NCBI GenBank assembly: GCA_964019165.1
Contig: OZ025270.1
Coordinates: forward strand, 17,762,659-17,826,658
Source of the DNA: Mastigias papua
Taxonomy: Eukaryota > Cnidaria > Scyphozoa > Rhizostomeae > Mastigiidae
Direction of reading: 5' to 3'
Length of the DNA stretch: 64,000 bases
The translations under genes and the position numbers were made by a program. Within the stretch, counting starts at the first letter, position 1; each line of letters starts with the position of its first letter. The notes below the pieces were generated by a model. That model did no database searches and was not told the DNA's origin. It saw nothing but the letters and a program-made list of their open reading frames with translations. Below, one piece after another: positions 52,105 to 64,000 of the stretch.

Positions 52105-52119
52105 ATTCGAATTTCGAAC
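52105..52119 (+). promoter_or_regulatory. Upstream TTCGAA-type motif of G7
   Basis: ATTCGAATTTCGAAC, 98 bp before the ATG, same as G2. Confidence 0.45.
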
Positions 52120-52154
52120 CTATAAACTAATTTGTGTATTCGAATGTTGCGTAC

Positions 52155-53150
52155 AAACAGTGATTGAAAACTCCCGCATTTCATGGATTTCGCACAAAAA
52201 GTGAATGATAAAAGCGATGGAAATGAATTGCAGCCAACGAAAAAGGAGACACAGTGAAAGCTGGCCAAATGCAAGTTTGGTTATTTTATTGCTTACCATT
52301 TGGGGGACGACGAAATGCGTCGATATACTCCTCAAAGGTAAATTTCTCAGTCCATAACTTCATTAGTATTTACCCTTTTCGCATCAAAATGACTTAAATT
52401 GTAAAGCAATATTTCAAGAGGCTAGTTTTGTAGTACATTTCTTCAAGAACTTCACTGCATTCCAGTCAGACAAACATTACAGCAGAGGTGTGCTAAGGGG
52501 CTTTTAAGTAGGAGGGAATGTAGGTGAAGAAATTTGATGAGGTGTTGCAACCAGGCACCATACTCATCGACAAGAAATGATCGTTATGCAAACTTCTACC
52601 AATAACCAAAATTTATCAATGGCCTTTGCACAAAGTGGGGGTAGCAGCACCTCCTCACTCCTTATTCAGGCACACTGATGATCGTTAGGATTTGAAAATG
52701 TCCAGGAATTTCAAATTCATCATTCAATATTTACGGTTGAAATGAAAGCTAACTTTATATTCAATATAATTCGCTGACTAGATTTGACAATTATTCTTAT
52801 AGAGATGCAATTGTACACATATAATTCTATTATTGTAATTTCCAACTTCACCACACCCAAACAATGGGCTCCGTACTTTTCTGTCACTGTTTGTAAGTCT
52901 GTCTCTATTGTCATCTGTATTCCATTTATTTGTATTTATACAAGAACCATCCATTCATGTCAAAAATTTATTTTATTTTTTATAAGTCTGTACCTTAAAC
53001 ACAAGTTTAAACCATATTCGTCAATAAATTAATTTAAAATAGTATCAGCTCTTTGTTAACCACTTCTGAACTTTAAATCATTTCTACCAAATTAAGATCT
53101 ACACCCATAAGTATTTTGAAATCATTGTGATATTAATACAGACAGACAAC

Positions 53151-53186
<36 letters not shown>

Positions 53187-53217
53187 TAAACAGACAGACA
53201 GACAGGCAGACAGATAA

Positions 53218-53250
<33 letters not shown>

Positions 53251-56165
53251 TAGACAGATAGACAGATAAACAGACAGACTGCATGACTCAAGGGGAAGCT
53301 ACACTTTTACAATGCTATTTCAGAAATGTATTGAGGTTCTTTTCCATCCATGAAGTTCCAACTAGTTAAGTTACATCCTCACATCATATATAGTATTGCC
53401 TTTATTGATGATATCTTTGACATTCCTTCATCATCACGTCAACCATTTATACCGATGTATAGTGAATTACAAAACAAGTGGTCCCAAATCCACCAAACTT
53501 GCACAATATGGGACATAGCTTATCTAACCGTTTCGAGTCCATTTCCAAATGTTTTCTAATTAGACATTGATAATGCATTTTGTCATAACAAATATTATAA
53601 AAAATAGGTTCATTTGCGAACGGCCAAGAACTGCTAATACCAATTGAAGCAAAATCGTCACCAAGTCATATCACTGTTATGAAAGGATCATCAGTTTGGT
53701 TGAATTGGCATTATACTTATGCTGGTGATGGATCACACTTTAAAGGAAATGTTAAAAGTTATTACAACGAGCAGTTAATTACATTTACCAGTGCATCTGA
53801 TCGAAGTGTCCAAGTTGTTGCAAGGAGGATTGGCTATAATGGTGCCATAACATTGCAATCATCAATACCTGCCCCGTTTAATGGAAGAGTTGGAGTGATA
53901 TCGTCAAACAATACATTGGTGATTCACCGTCTGCAATATACTGATTCGCTGTTTAAATATTCATCCATGATCAATATGAGCTTGGATGTTGGTGTTGGCT
54001 TAAATATAAATCTGCTGCCATTGAAGCCAACCGTCAGTATTACAATAAATGGTAGGAAGATTTTATAACTTCTTATTTAAACTAGAATGGCACTAACTGT
54101 CATATAAAAATATGACAGAGATTTAAAGAACAACTTTCAAAGCATGTAGAGATCTAAAGACACTGTTCTAAATGATACAGATCTACAAGCCGAATTTCAA
54201 AGCAGATGGTGTCTGATCCTGGTGGTAATAGAGATTAGGAATGCTTGGAAGGAGGGAATTTCCATTCTAGCCACCCTGATCTTCACAATCACCAGCTGGT
54301 ATATATTTACAGACAGTATATGGCATAGCTGGAGCCCTTCACAACGATCCAAACGAAAATTAAAATTAATAGGCTTCATTTTCTCTTAGATTCCAGTCCC
54401 GACAACTCTAATATTCTTTGTATTAGTATACACAATACTAGAATTAATAATTAATTTCAAAGACTTGGTTTGCACTCACTGTTATCAACAATATTCGTTA
54501 GTAATAACCAGTTATCCTGGCAGTGATAAATACTGGCGCTTACAGATATGCCGAGAGTCTTCTCAATATTAAAATGTTATGCCAAATAAGCAAGCGCATC
54601 ATCAATGTACATGCCGTAGACAACGCAGTTCACCTGTCATATTATAGTCAATTAGTCTATGGTTACATGCTTGGTGCCAAATGAAATGTGTGACCGTTAC
54701 TTAATTGCAATCTCGATATATCATCTACTTATCTGTGTAATATCGTATTATATATGATACTTGTGAGGTATCAGATTGTCTGCTTACAAACAGTGCATTT
54801 GTGTGGTAATTCCAGTTGTTCCCTACTTTTCAAGGTGTGCCAGAGTTCACACTTCAACCCCCAAGAACAGTAGAAGTGACAGAAGGGTCCAAATTATCAC
54901 TTAAAATAAATATGGATGGAAATCCAAAACCATCAGTTCATTTCAAATGGATTCATCTTCCTACGTCATCAACAACAATTGTTCAAAGTGTCCAATTGCA
55001 TCCATTTGTATACTCTTCAACATATTCATTAAACAATATTGATGGAAGTTATTGTGGCAGAATATTGCATACAACAATAAAAAACAGTATAGGATCATCA
55101 CCACCGAGAGGAACAAATGTTGATGTTTTATGTAAGTTTGGCTGTGTACTTTAATATCTCATGTTTATTAAGGCATGGAAAATCGCCATTGTTACAACGC
55201 TTAATAGCAACTTAAGGAATGTAATAGTGTGAAATGATAGAGGGCTATACACGAGCACCTATCTTCAAGTAAATTATGCTAAGGAGAGGCCTTGCAATGC
55301 TACTAACAAAAAATGACGGAACAAAAGTAAGCAGAGATGGAGATCAGATCAGGAATGTTGATTTTCGAAAACATATTCATTACACAATATCGACAGAAGG
55401 TATTGTACAAGAATTTTACAGACAACTGTGAAAAATGCATTGGGTTATCCTCAGCCAAAACAACAGATATTATCGGAGTTCACAATCCGCCTTTAGCAGT
55501 ATGACAAAGATAAAAAGGTATTGTCAGTGTGCACTCCCAATATAGAAATTCTTAATTGCAAACTTTAGGGAAAGGATCGCAGGTATCCGAGTAGATAACT
55601 CGTTTGACCCTCACGAGAACTCTTGATAGTGAGAAGTATACCTTTTATCGTGACTCAATTATCACTTGCAATCGTCAGATAAACTAATGGATAAAAAGTG
55701 TTTGACATGCAATGCAAATATTCTTACAAAAGATCTCTAATTAATAAAGTGTGGACTTCCACAAGTTGTTCGCTTGTATCTTTTTAATAGAACGTAGAAC
55801 ACAACAAGAGTGACACATAGACCTTGTTGTTTCGTCATCAGCATAAACAAATAACTAATGTAATGATCTATGTGTTGCAGTAAAAGTGGACAAACCTTAT
55901 CATCTGAGGGCAGGAAAAATTGTTCAAGACAAATGTGTTGAAGTCAAATGGAATAAACTGGAATCAGGAGCATGTTTCGTCAAATATGATGTCAAACTTT
56001 ATGATGCATCTAGAAAACAAATATACAATAAAAAGGGAAATAACATTGGAGAAATGAAGATGTGTAATTTAACAAAATTTAAGGATATCAGCGATGTTCA
56101 ATTGACAGTCAAGTTTAAAACTTTGTCCAAAAGCATCGCTGCTAAAGTGTCAAATTCACCAATTC
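52155..56165. repeat. G7 copy of a 4-kb near-identical tract
   Basis: Matches 59,164-63,174 at a constant offset of 7,009 bp. I noticed only two differences inside (53,968 and 55,466 against 60,977 and 62,475). Differences become frequent on both sides. The tract runs from just before exon 1 to the end of exon 4. Confidence 0.85.
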
Positions 56166-57494
56166 CGTCATCAGCAACTGTCACAAAAGGTAAGACAGTG
56201 TCTCCACAAAAATCTAAATTGCTAATTAATTATTGGTTTAGTTATTTGCTCATACAATAGACAGTAGTATAATTTTCAATGTGACACAGCTGGTACAGTT
56301 AAGAAACGGTAATCACGGTACCAATAAATAGCCAATGGCATGGTAGTACCAGTATTTGGAAACTTATAAGGCAACTCTAGTAAGAGGTGCAGATAGAGAA
56401 CGCTATATAAGGGGCAAGAAATGAATATTTCCCCACGACAATAAGTATATTAGTTTTCAAATTCACTATATAGTTATATAAATCTTTCCTCTAATGACTT
56501 AGCACTTAAATGAAGAAACGAGCTGCATCATTTTGTAGCAAGATAGGAAATTTTTTCTACAAAATGGCAGTCTAGTTCTACAAGGGAGGTTGTCAGCCCC
56601 CCTCCCACCCTAGACTTCAGTTATTGTCACTTAGGAGTAGCCTCCCACATGCAGCCATGCAATCAGAGAAAACCTACCGCAATTTGATCCTTTTAACGAA
56701 AAGATCATGTTATAACCAATTTCTCGGGAAGTTCATTCCGAAGATTAAGCCATCATGTTCACATAACATTTCGACTTGAGCGTGACATTTTCTACGGAAC
56801 GGCCAGTTGAACAACGCTTGCTATGGGAACAATTGACGTGTCAAATTAGGGAGAGTGGGGACTGTCATAGCTCCACTTTTGCGGAGCCCTTCGGTAATTT
56901 TTCATCATGTCAGTAAAAATTGCCTTAACGATCATATTTTGGTCAGTAAGTAAGCTGCCTCTGGTATCTGTCAGATTTTTTGTGCCATCTTGAGCGTCTC
57001 TCGCTGTGTTGACTGCTCCCCTCTAAATAAAGTGACTGCGTCCTTGTACTGCCGTACTACGTATATTCATTCTTATTTTGGTCTTATTAAAACCATTTAC
57101 TATCACGTCGGATCCAACCACGGTGGGTCCTCCTAAATCACTAAATGGAGTCACCAGATCTCCTAGATATGCATACATGATGCCTAGCACATTTGCTTCT
57201 ACTAGCCACGCCCTTTAGATGCTAGTCTATAATACAGGGTACCAAGCTCGAGCAAACTTGCATGATAAAGTTTATATGTATGCTATCTATGCCATTAATT
57301 TTAATATTACCGTGCTTTAGAAATGCTATTTAGCATTGAAAATAGAATCATTATTTGTTGTGTGCATTTCAATTGAACAATATTTTGCGTAAATTGCTTT
57401 TTCAGCCTCAGTCTTGCACATTTGCCTACTTATCGCCACCTCAGTTACTGGTTTAGCCACAGCTCTAAGCAGTCACCCTTTAGTGATCAGCTAA
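52217..57494 (+). CDS. G7: IgSF/FN3-like cell-surface receptor, 5 coding exons
   Basis: Exons 52,217-52,337, 53,608-54,051, 54,835-55,131, 55,881-56,189 and 57,406-57,494 give 419 residues, phase 1. Leader as in G2. D1 (41-188) differs from G2 mainly in the CC'-D region (GSHFKGNVKSYYNEQ against GNHAAGIRSFYNEQ) and has IGYNG for IGQNG and NNTLVIH for NSTLVIH, keeping the glycosylation sequon. D2 (189-287): VPEFTLQPPRT, FKWIHL, single SYCGRI cysteine. D3 (288-390): AGKIVQDKC as in G3, TKFKDISD as in G4, but SRKQ and NNIGE as in G1/G2, so it is mosaic. The tail (391-419) is the G1 type (ALSSHPLVIS). It looks like a G2-type gene joined to a G1/G6-type 3' end. Exon 2 has the same pyrimidine-poor acceptor as G2. 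Confidence 0.8.
53140..53279. repeat. (CAGA)n repeat in G7 intron 1
   Basis: Longer version of the G2 intron 1 array, identical in G8. Confidence 0.85.
56586..57392. repeat. Type-A block in G7 intron 4
   Basis: Third copy of the roughly 800-bp block found in G1 and G6; absent from the otherwise closer relatives G2 and G8. Confidence 0.5.
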
Positions 57495-57714
57495 AGAATT
57501 CATGCCATCATCGGTAAGTTAAGAGACATACCCTTGTTCCATTGTAATTAATAAACAATATGCAGTGGAAATGTATGATTTGGCTCGAATAACAGGGCAG
57601 TCATGTAAAGTCATATTCCATGACTGTAGTGTAATTACCTTAGCCTTCAAATCATGTTGTTTAGTAATTCTGCTTACCGTTTCTAACTAGTCTGTGATTC
57701 TCATTGCTTTCTAG

Positions 57715-57960
57715 CATGGGCGAAAGAAGATGGCCCTCTAAGCATGGTTGGTTGAAGTCGTCATCTATTATGACACAGGGATACAACCAAAGAAATAATC
57801 AGTGTCAAAGAGAGAGCTTCAAACTCAAATTTTAACATGGTTGGGGGAAGCCATGATAAAGCTACATCTTACTCAGTGAGAAGAAATGCTGTTAAATGTT
57901 CGAGTTCCTTTCCATCATTTAGCATTAAGTATTTCAAATAAACCAACTGATATTTATATA
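57715..57960 (+). other. Candidate 3' UTR / alternative terminal exon of G7
   Basis: Acceptor TTGCTTTCTAG, then phase 1 AWAKEDGPLSMVG and a stop; the donor after the G7 stop follows 57,513. AATAAA is at 57,937-57,942. The short frame stays open despite substitutions relative to G1. Confidence 0.5.
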
Positions 57961-58127
57961 TGTTGGAAAGAGAATACTCAGGATTGTTTCTGTTAACCTC
58001 ATTGACAAAGACTGCTCATTCATCGTTTATGAATCAGTTTTTCTCATACTCTCTCTCTTCCTTCTGAATCTACTCGGCATGTGATTTCTAATGTAATGGC
58101 TGTATTGAGGATAGCAGCTAACTGCTT

Positions 58128-58283
58128 GAGAGGTCAGATCAGGTCTGTTTTCTCCCAACCTAATTGACCAATCATCATGCAGGATTCTTGCCACACATGC
58201 ATTCCACAGCTAAAGTTAGGCATACTATTGTATGACGATTGGTCAAATATGTTGGGAGAAAATTGACCTGGAAAGAGGTCTCG
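58128..58283. repeat. CCAAT-containing hairpin downstream of G7
   Basis: Third copy of the inverted repeat, with minor substitutions. Confidence 0.6.
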
Positions 58284-59113
58284 AACATTTGGCAGCTTAT
58301 GCTCAATAGAGTTATTATGTTTGATATCGCGATGGTGTGGCATCAAGGTTTACTATTGCGAATAAATATGGCTTTTGATCATAAAAAGTTCTTACATGCT
58401 TTCAAAAACGAACGACTTTCATGAAGATTATATACTATGTGGATTAAAATTATGTGCAACAAACAAACAGCAGTAAATAGTTACATTGATTAGATTCTAA
58501 AAGAAACTACAAATTAAGAAATTATAGAGTTCCATCGTTCCCACTTCAAGAAAAGTCCTACAGGGGGCGAAAAAGTCAATGCTTTCATAACGGGGGGGGG
58601 TGTGAGGCAGGTGTCAAGGACAGATACTCGACAAAGGGCGGTTCTTGCACGATGAAAGGGAATTTTCTGCTTGACACAATGAAAACTGTAGCAAGAAGAT
58701 AGGTAGCAACGACTGTGAAATACTTAATTCTGCTCATTTTCTACAACGTGATAATATTCTGGTGTAAAAAGTCGCAATGAGAAAACAAAATCAATGGCAT
58801 TCTACATCATCTCCCAACTAATGTATGAGAAGGCATAAACAATTGCTCAAACAATCGACTGTTTTAACTGAGTAGTGCTGCTTGATTTCATGTATCCCCA
58901 ATAGTTTCCATCCTTGTCTCACATTTTCAGCTATTTAAAAGATTATACTAATCTAACACGCCATTCATAGCTAAAGTGTCATATATTAACTTCAAAACTT
59001 CAAGCAGTCTATCGTTAATACATGGTTTTGTAGACTGGAGGCACAGGTTGAAAGGTAAACTTGTTGAGGCAGCTACATCACCAAACACATATGAAAATGT
59101 GGCACAATGTTGC
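58284..59113. other. G7-G8 intergenic spacer
   Basis: Paralogous to the G1-G2 and G6-G7 spacers, with more differences and a shorter G-run near 58,592. No gene. Confidence 0.45.
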
Positions 59114-59128
59114 ATTCGAATTTCGAAC
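59114..59128 (+). promoter_or_regulatory. Upstream TTCGAA-type motif of G8
   Basis: ATTCGAATTTCGAAC, 98 bp before the ATG. It lies just outside the near-identical tract but is unchanged. Confidence 0.45.
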
Positions 59129-59163
59129 CTATAAACTAATTTGTGTATTCGAATGTTGCGTAT

Positions 59164-60159
59164 AAACAGTGATTGAAAACTCCCGCATTTCATGGATTTC
59201 GCACAAAAAGTGAATGATAAAAGCGATGGAAATGAATTGCAGCCAACGAAAAAGGAGACACAGTGAAAGCTGGCCAAATGCAAGTTTGGTTATTTTATTG
59301 CTTACCATTTGGGGGACGACGAAATGCGTCGATATACTCCTCAAAGGTAAATTTCTCAGTCCATAACTTCATTAGTATTTACCCTTTTCGCATCAAAATG
59401 ACTTAAATTGTAAAGCAATATTTCAAGAGGCTAGTTTTGTAGTACATTTCTTCAAGAACTTCACTGCATTCCAGTCAGACAAACATTACAGCAGAGGTGT
59501 GCTAAGGGGCTTTTAAGTAGGAGGGAATGTAGGTGAAGAAATTTGATGAGGTGTTGCAACCAGGCACCATACTCATCGACAAGAAATGATCGTTATGCAA
59601 ACTTCTACCAATAACCAAAATTTATCAATGGCCTTTGCACAAAGTGGGGGTAGCAGCACCTCCTCACTCCTTATTCAGGCACACTGATGATCGTTAGGAT
59701 TTGAAAATGTCCAGGAATTTCAAATTCATCATTCAATATTTACGGTTGAAATGAAAGCTAACTTTATATTCAATATAATTCGCTGACTAGATTTGACAAT
59801 TATTCTTATAGAGATGCAATTGTACACATATAATTCTATTATTGTAATTTCCAACTTCACCACACCCAAACAATGGGCTCCGTACTTTTCTGTCACTGTT
59901 TGTAAGTCTGTCTCTATTGTCATCTGTATTCCATTTATTTGTATTTATACAAGAACCATCCATTCATGTCAAAAATTTATTTTATTTTTTATAAGTCTGT
60001 ACCTTAAACACAAGTTTAAACCATATTCGTCAATAAATTAATTTAAAATAGTATCAGCTCTTTGTTAACCACTTCTGAACTTTAAATCATTTCTACCAAA
60101 TTAAGATCTACACCCATAAGTATTTTGAAATCATTGTGATATTAATACAGACAGACAAC

Positions 60160-60195
<36 letters not shown>

Positions 60196-60226
60196 TAAAC
60201 AGACAGACAGACAGGCAGACAGATAA

Positions 60227-60259
<33 letters not shown>

Positions 60260-63174
60260 TAGACAGATAGACAGATAAACAGACAGACTGCATGACTCAA
60301 GGGGAAGCTACACTTTTACAATGCTATTTCAGAAATGTATTGAGGTTCTTTTCCATCCATGAAGTTCCAACTAGTTAAGTTACATCCTCACATCATATAT
60401 AGTATTGCCTTTATTGATGATATCTTTGACATTCCTTCATCATCACGTCAACCATTTATACCGATGTATAGTGAATTACAAAACAAGTGGTCCCAAATCC
60501 ACCAAACTTGCACAATATGGGACATAGCTTATCTAACCGTTTCGAGTCCATTTCCAAATGTTTTCTAATTAGACATTGATAATGCATTTTGTCATAACAA
60601 ATATTATAAAAAATAGGTTCATTTGCGAACGGCCAAGAACTGCTAATACCAATTGAAGCAAAATCGTCACCAAGTCATATCACTGTTATGAAAGGATCAT
60701 CAGTTTGGTTGAATTGGCATTATACTTATGCTGGTGATGGATCACACTTTAAAGGAAATGTTAAAAGTTATTACAACGAGCAGTTAATTACATTTACCAG
60801 TGCATCTGATCGAAGTGTCCAAGTTGTTGCAAGGAGGATTGGCTATAATGGTGCCATAACATTGCAATCATCAATACCTGCCCCGTTTAATGGAAGAGTT
60901 GGAGTGATATCGTCAAACAATACATTGGTGATTCACCGTCTGCAATATACTGATTCGCTGTTTAAATATTCATCCACGATCAATATGAGCTTGGATGTTG
61001 GTGTTGGCTTAAATATAAATCTGCTGCCATTGAAGCCAACCGTCAGTATTACAATAAATGGTAGGAAGATTTTATAACTTCTTATTTAAACTAGAATGGC
61101 ACTAACTGTCATATAAAAATATGACAGAGATTTAAAGAACAACTTTCAAAGCATGTAGAGATCTAAAGACACTGTTCTAAATGATACAGATCTACAAGCC
61201 GAATTTCAAAGCAGATGGTGTCTGATCCTGGTGGTAATAGAGATTAGGAATGCTTGGAAGGAGGGAATTTCCATTCTAGCCACCCTGATCTTCACAATCA
61301 CCAGCTGGTATATATTTACAGACAGTATATGGCATAGCTGGAGCCCTTCACAACGATCCAAACGAAAATTAAAATTAATAGGCTTCATTTTCTCTTAGAT
61401 TCCAGTCCCGACAACTCTAATATTCTTTGTATTAGTATACACAATACTAGAATTAATAATTAATTTCAAAGACTTGGTTTGCACTCACTGTTATCAACAA
61501 TATTCGTTAGTAATAACCAGTTATCCTGGCAGTGATAAATACTGGCGCTTACAGATATGCCGAGAGTCTTCTCAATATTAAAATGTTATGCCAAATAAGC
61601 AAGCGCATCATCAATGTACATGCCGTAGACAACGCAGTTCACCTGTCATATTATAGTCAATTAGTCTATGGTTACATGCTTGGTGCCAAATGAAATGTGT
61701 GACCGTTACTTAATTGCAATCTCGATATATCATCTACTTATCTGTGTAATATCGTATTATATATGATACTTGTGAGGTATCAGATTGTCTGCTTACAAAC
61801 AGTGCATTTGTGTGGTAATTCCAGTTGTTCCCTACTTTTCAAGGTGTGCCAGAGTTCACACTTCAACCCCCAAGAACAGTAGAAGTGACAGAAGGGTCCA
61901 AATTATCACTTAAAATAAATATGGATGGAAATCCAAAACCATCAGTTCATTTCAAATGGATTCATCTTCCTACGTCATCAACAACAATTGTTCAAAGTGT
62001 CCAATTGCATCCATTTGTATACTCTTCAACATATTCATTAAACAATATTGATGGAAGTTATTGTGGCAGAATATTGCATACAACAATAAAAAACAGTATA
62101 GGATCATCACCACCGAGAGGAACAAATGTTGATGTTTTATGTAAGTTTGGCTGTGTACTTTAATATCTCATGTTTATTAAGGCATGGAAAATCGCCATTG
62201 TTACAACGCTTAATAGCAACTTAAGGAATGTAATAGTGTGAAATGATAGAGGGCTATACACGAGCACCTATCTTCAAGTAAATTATGCTAAGGAGAGGCC
62301 TTGCAATGCTACTAACAAAAAATGACGGAACAAAAGTAAGCAGAGATGGAGATCAGATCAGGAATGTTGATTTTCGAAAACATATTCATTACACAATATC
62401 GACAGAAGGTATTGTACAAGAATTTTACAGACAACTGTGAAAAATGCATTGGGTTATCCTCAGCCAAAACAACAAATATTATCGGAGTTCACAATCCGCC
62501 TTTAGCAGTATGACAAAGATAAAAAGGTATTGTCAGTGTGCACTCCCAATATAGAAATTCTTAATTGCAAACTTTAGGGAAAGGATCGCAGGTATCCGAG
62601 TAGATAACTCGTTTGACCCTCACGAGAACTCTTGATAGTGAGAAGTATACCTTTTATCGTGACTCAATTATCACTTGCAATCGTCAGATAAACTAATGGA
62701 TAAAAAGTGTTTGACATGCAATGCAAATATTCTTACAAAAGATCTCTAATTAATAAAGTGTGGACTTCCACAAGTTGTTCGCTTGTATCTTTTTAATAGA
62801 ACGTAGAACACAACAAGAGTGACACATAGACCTTGTTGTTTCGTCATCAGCATAAACAAATAACTAATGTAATGATCTATGTGTTGCAGTAAAAGTGGAC
62901 AAACCTTATCATCTGAGGGCAGGAAAAATTGTTCAAGACAAATGTGTTGAAGTCAAATGGAATAAACTGGAATCAGGAGCATGTTTCGTCAAATATGATG
63001 TCAAACTTTATGATGCATCTAGAAAACAAATATACAATAAAAAGGGAAATAACATTGGAGAAATGAAGATGTGTAATTTAACAAAATTTAAGGATATCAG
63101 CGATGTTCAATTGACAGTCAAGTTTAAAACTTTGTCCAAAAGCATCGCTGCTAAAGTGTCAAATTCACCAATTC
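59164..63174. repeat. G8 copy of the 4-kb near-identical tract
   Basis: Partner of 52,155-56,165. The right edge lies inside exon 4, where G8 changes to the G2 version (CCTTCAACAGCAACTG instead of CCGTCATCAGCAACTG). Confidence 0.85.
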
Positions 63175-63887
63175 CTTCAACAGCAACTGTCAAAAAAGGT
63201 AAGACAGTGTCTCCACAAAAATCTAAATTGCTAATTAAATATTGGTTTAGTTATTTGCTCATACAATAGACAGTAGTATAATTCTCAAAGTAACACAGTT
63301 GGTACAGTTAAGAAACGGTAATCACGGTACCAATAAATAGCCAATGGCATGCTAGTAGCAGTATTTGGAAACTTATAAGGCAACTCTAGTAAGAGGTGCA
63401 GATAGAGAACGCTATATAAGGGGCAAGAAATGAATATTTCCCCACGACAATAATTATATTAGTTTTCAAATTCACTATGTAGTTATATAAATCTTTCCTC
63501 TAATGACTTAGCACTTAAATGAAGAAACGAGCTGCATCATTTTGTAGCAAGATAGGAAATTTTTTCTACAAAATGACAGTCTAATTCTACAAGGGGTTTT
63601 TTAATCCCTTGACCACTCTTTATTTACGCTACTGGCCTTAAACTGTTATTGTGTATTAGAACGTACAAGTAATGTCATTATATCATAATTGTTACACAAA
63701 TTTTATTTGAGCATATGTAATGGTGTTTGCTTTAAAATGTTTTATGCCCTTGAGACGTAGTGAGGTGTACTAAAATTTTATAACAAATGCTTTTTCAGCC
63801 TCAGTCTTGCACATATGCCTACTAATCGCCACCTCAGTTACTGGTTTAGCCACAGTTTTGAACAGTCAATCCCTAGTGATAAGCTAA
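59226..63887 (+). CDS. G8: IgSF/FN3-like cell-surface receptor, near-copy of G7 with G2-type end
   Basis: Exons 59,226-59,346, 60,617-61,060, 61,844-62,140, 62,890-63,198 and 63,799-63,887 give 419 residues, phase 1. The only amino-acid change against G7 in D1-D2 that I see is SSTINMS for SSMINMS. At the end of D3 it reads IPSTATVKK, like G2 (IPSTATVTK) rather than G7 (IPSSATVTK). Intron 4 has the short type-B block, and the tail ends TVLNSQSLVIS as in G2. A donor follows the stop after 19 bases (exon end 63,906); the rest of the 3' UTR is beyond the window. Confidence 0.8.
60149..60288. repeat. (CAGA)n repeat in G8 intron 1
   Basis: Identical in length and sequence by eye to the G7 array, unusual for a mutable simple repeat, so the two copies separated very recently. 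Confidence 0.85.
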
Positions 63888-64000
63888 AGAATTTATGGCA
63901 TCATCGGTAAGTTAAGAGACATACCCTTGTTCCATTGTAATTAATGAACAATATGCAGTGGAAATGTATGATTTGGCTCGAATAACAGGGCAGTCATGTA
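63888..64000 (+). other. G8 3' UTR start and intron, cut by window edge
   Basis: Nineteen bases after the stop, ATCG|GTAAGT begins a 3' intron as in the other genes. The terminal exon lies outside the window. Confidence 0.5.

Larger units (their letters stand above)
43090..52411. repeat. Segmental duplication, copy B (contains G6)
   Basis: Near-identical partner of 9,557-18,830. Indels include an extra CCAAT repeat unit near 44,100 and a shorter G-run near 51,583. It begins immediately downstream of truncated G5 and ends just inside G7 intron 1. Confidence 0.9.

Noticed and set aside
53099..53284. Cys-Leu-Ser-Val frame (also at 19,494 and 60,108)
   Set aside because: Minus-strand translation of the (CAGA)n repeat.

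Overview
The window is eukaryotic: AT-rich, rich in introns and repeats, with no operons or long single-exon genes. Its main content is a head-to-tail array of eight related + strand genes (called G1-G8 here) between about 11.99 kb and the right edge. I assembled each gene by joining short exons at GT-AG borders; every exon join is phase 1. The full model is: exon 1, a basic then hydrophobic leader (33-41 residues); exon 2, a distal V-set-like immunoglobulin-type domain with no cysteines (D1, 145-149 residues); exon 3, an I-set-like domain that keeps only the F-strand cysteine (D2, 99 residues); exon 4, a fibronectin-III-like domain (D3, 103 residues); exon 5, a short hydrophobic C-terminus with almost no tail (28-29 residues). 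Products would be 412-419 residue cell-surface proteins, either GPI-anchored or very short-tailed membrane proteins. The domain style, the CR1/L2- or RTE-like LINE debris and the genome texture fit a cnidarian. The layout recalls polymorphic invertebrate allorecognition or immune-receptor clusters such as hydrozoan Alr, but I cannot prove orthology and assign no gene symbols.

Layout. 1-9.56 kb: no supportable gene; short tandem repeats, a 102-bp satellite (4.2-6.4 kb) and a cluster of fold-back elements (7.2-8.05 kb). 9.56-18.83 kb: G1 with its flanks. 18.5-23.7 kb: G2. 23.9-25.7 kb: decayed remains of another gene start, split by two long (TA)n tracts around a perfect 32-bp inverted repeat. 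26.3-30.9 kb: G3, whose third intron carries a dead copy of a G1-type exon 1. 32.9-38.0 kb: G4, whose third intron carries 28 copies of a 25-bp minisatellite. 38.0-40.7 kb: LINE fragments and simple repeats. 40.6-42.97 kb: G5, cut off after exon 3. 43.09-52.41 kb: G6 and flanks, a recent copy of the 9.56-18.83 kb segment. 52.1-58.0 kb: G7. 59.1 kb to the right edge: G8, nearly identical to G7 over 4 kb but with a G2-type 3' end; its 3' UTR runs off the window.

How it may work. D2 and D3 are nearly the same in all paralogs, while D1 varies most, and the G1/G6 differences visible in D1 are mostly amino-acid changing. Patches of D2 and D3 are shared between paralogs in mosaic fashion, as expected from gene conversion and unequal crossing-over. 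All eight genes carry a CpG-containing motif close to TTCGAATATCGAA about 100-130 bp before the ATG, a candidate shared control element. In most genes the exon 5 stop is followed after 16-19 bases by a further splice donor, again phase 1; skipping exon 5 would give a soluble form. All of this is read by eye; no alignments, RNA data or database searches were available.
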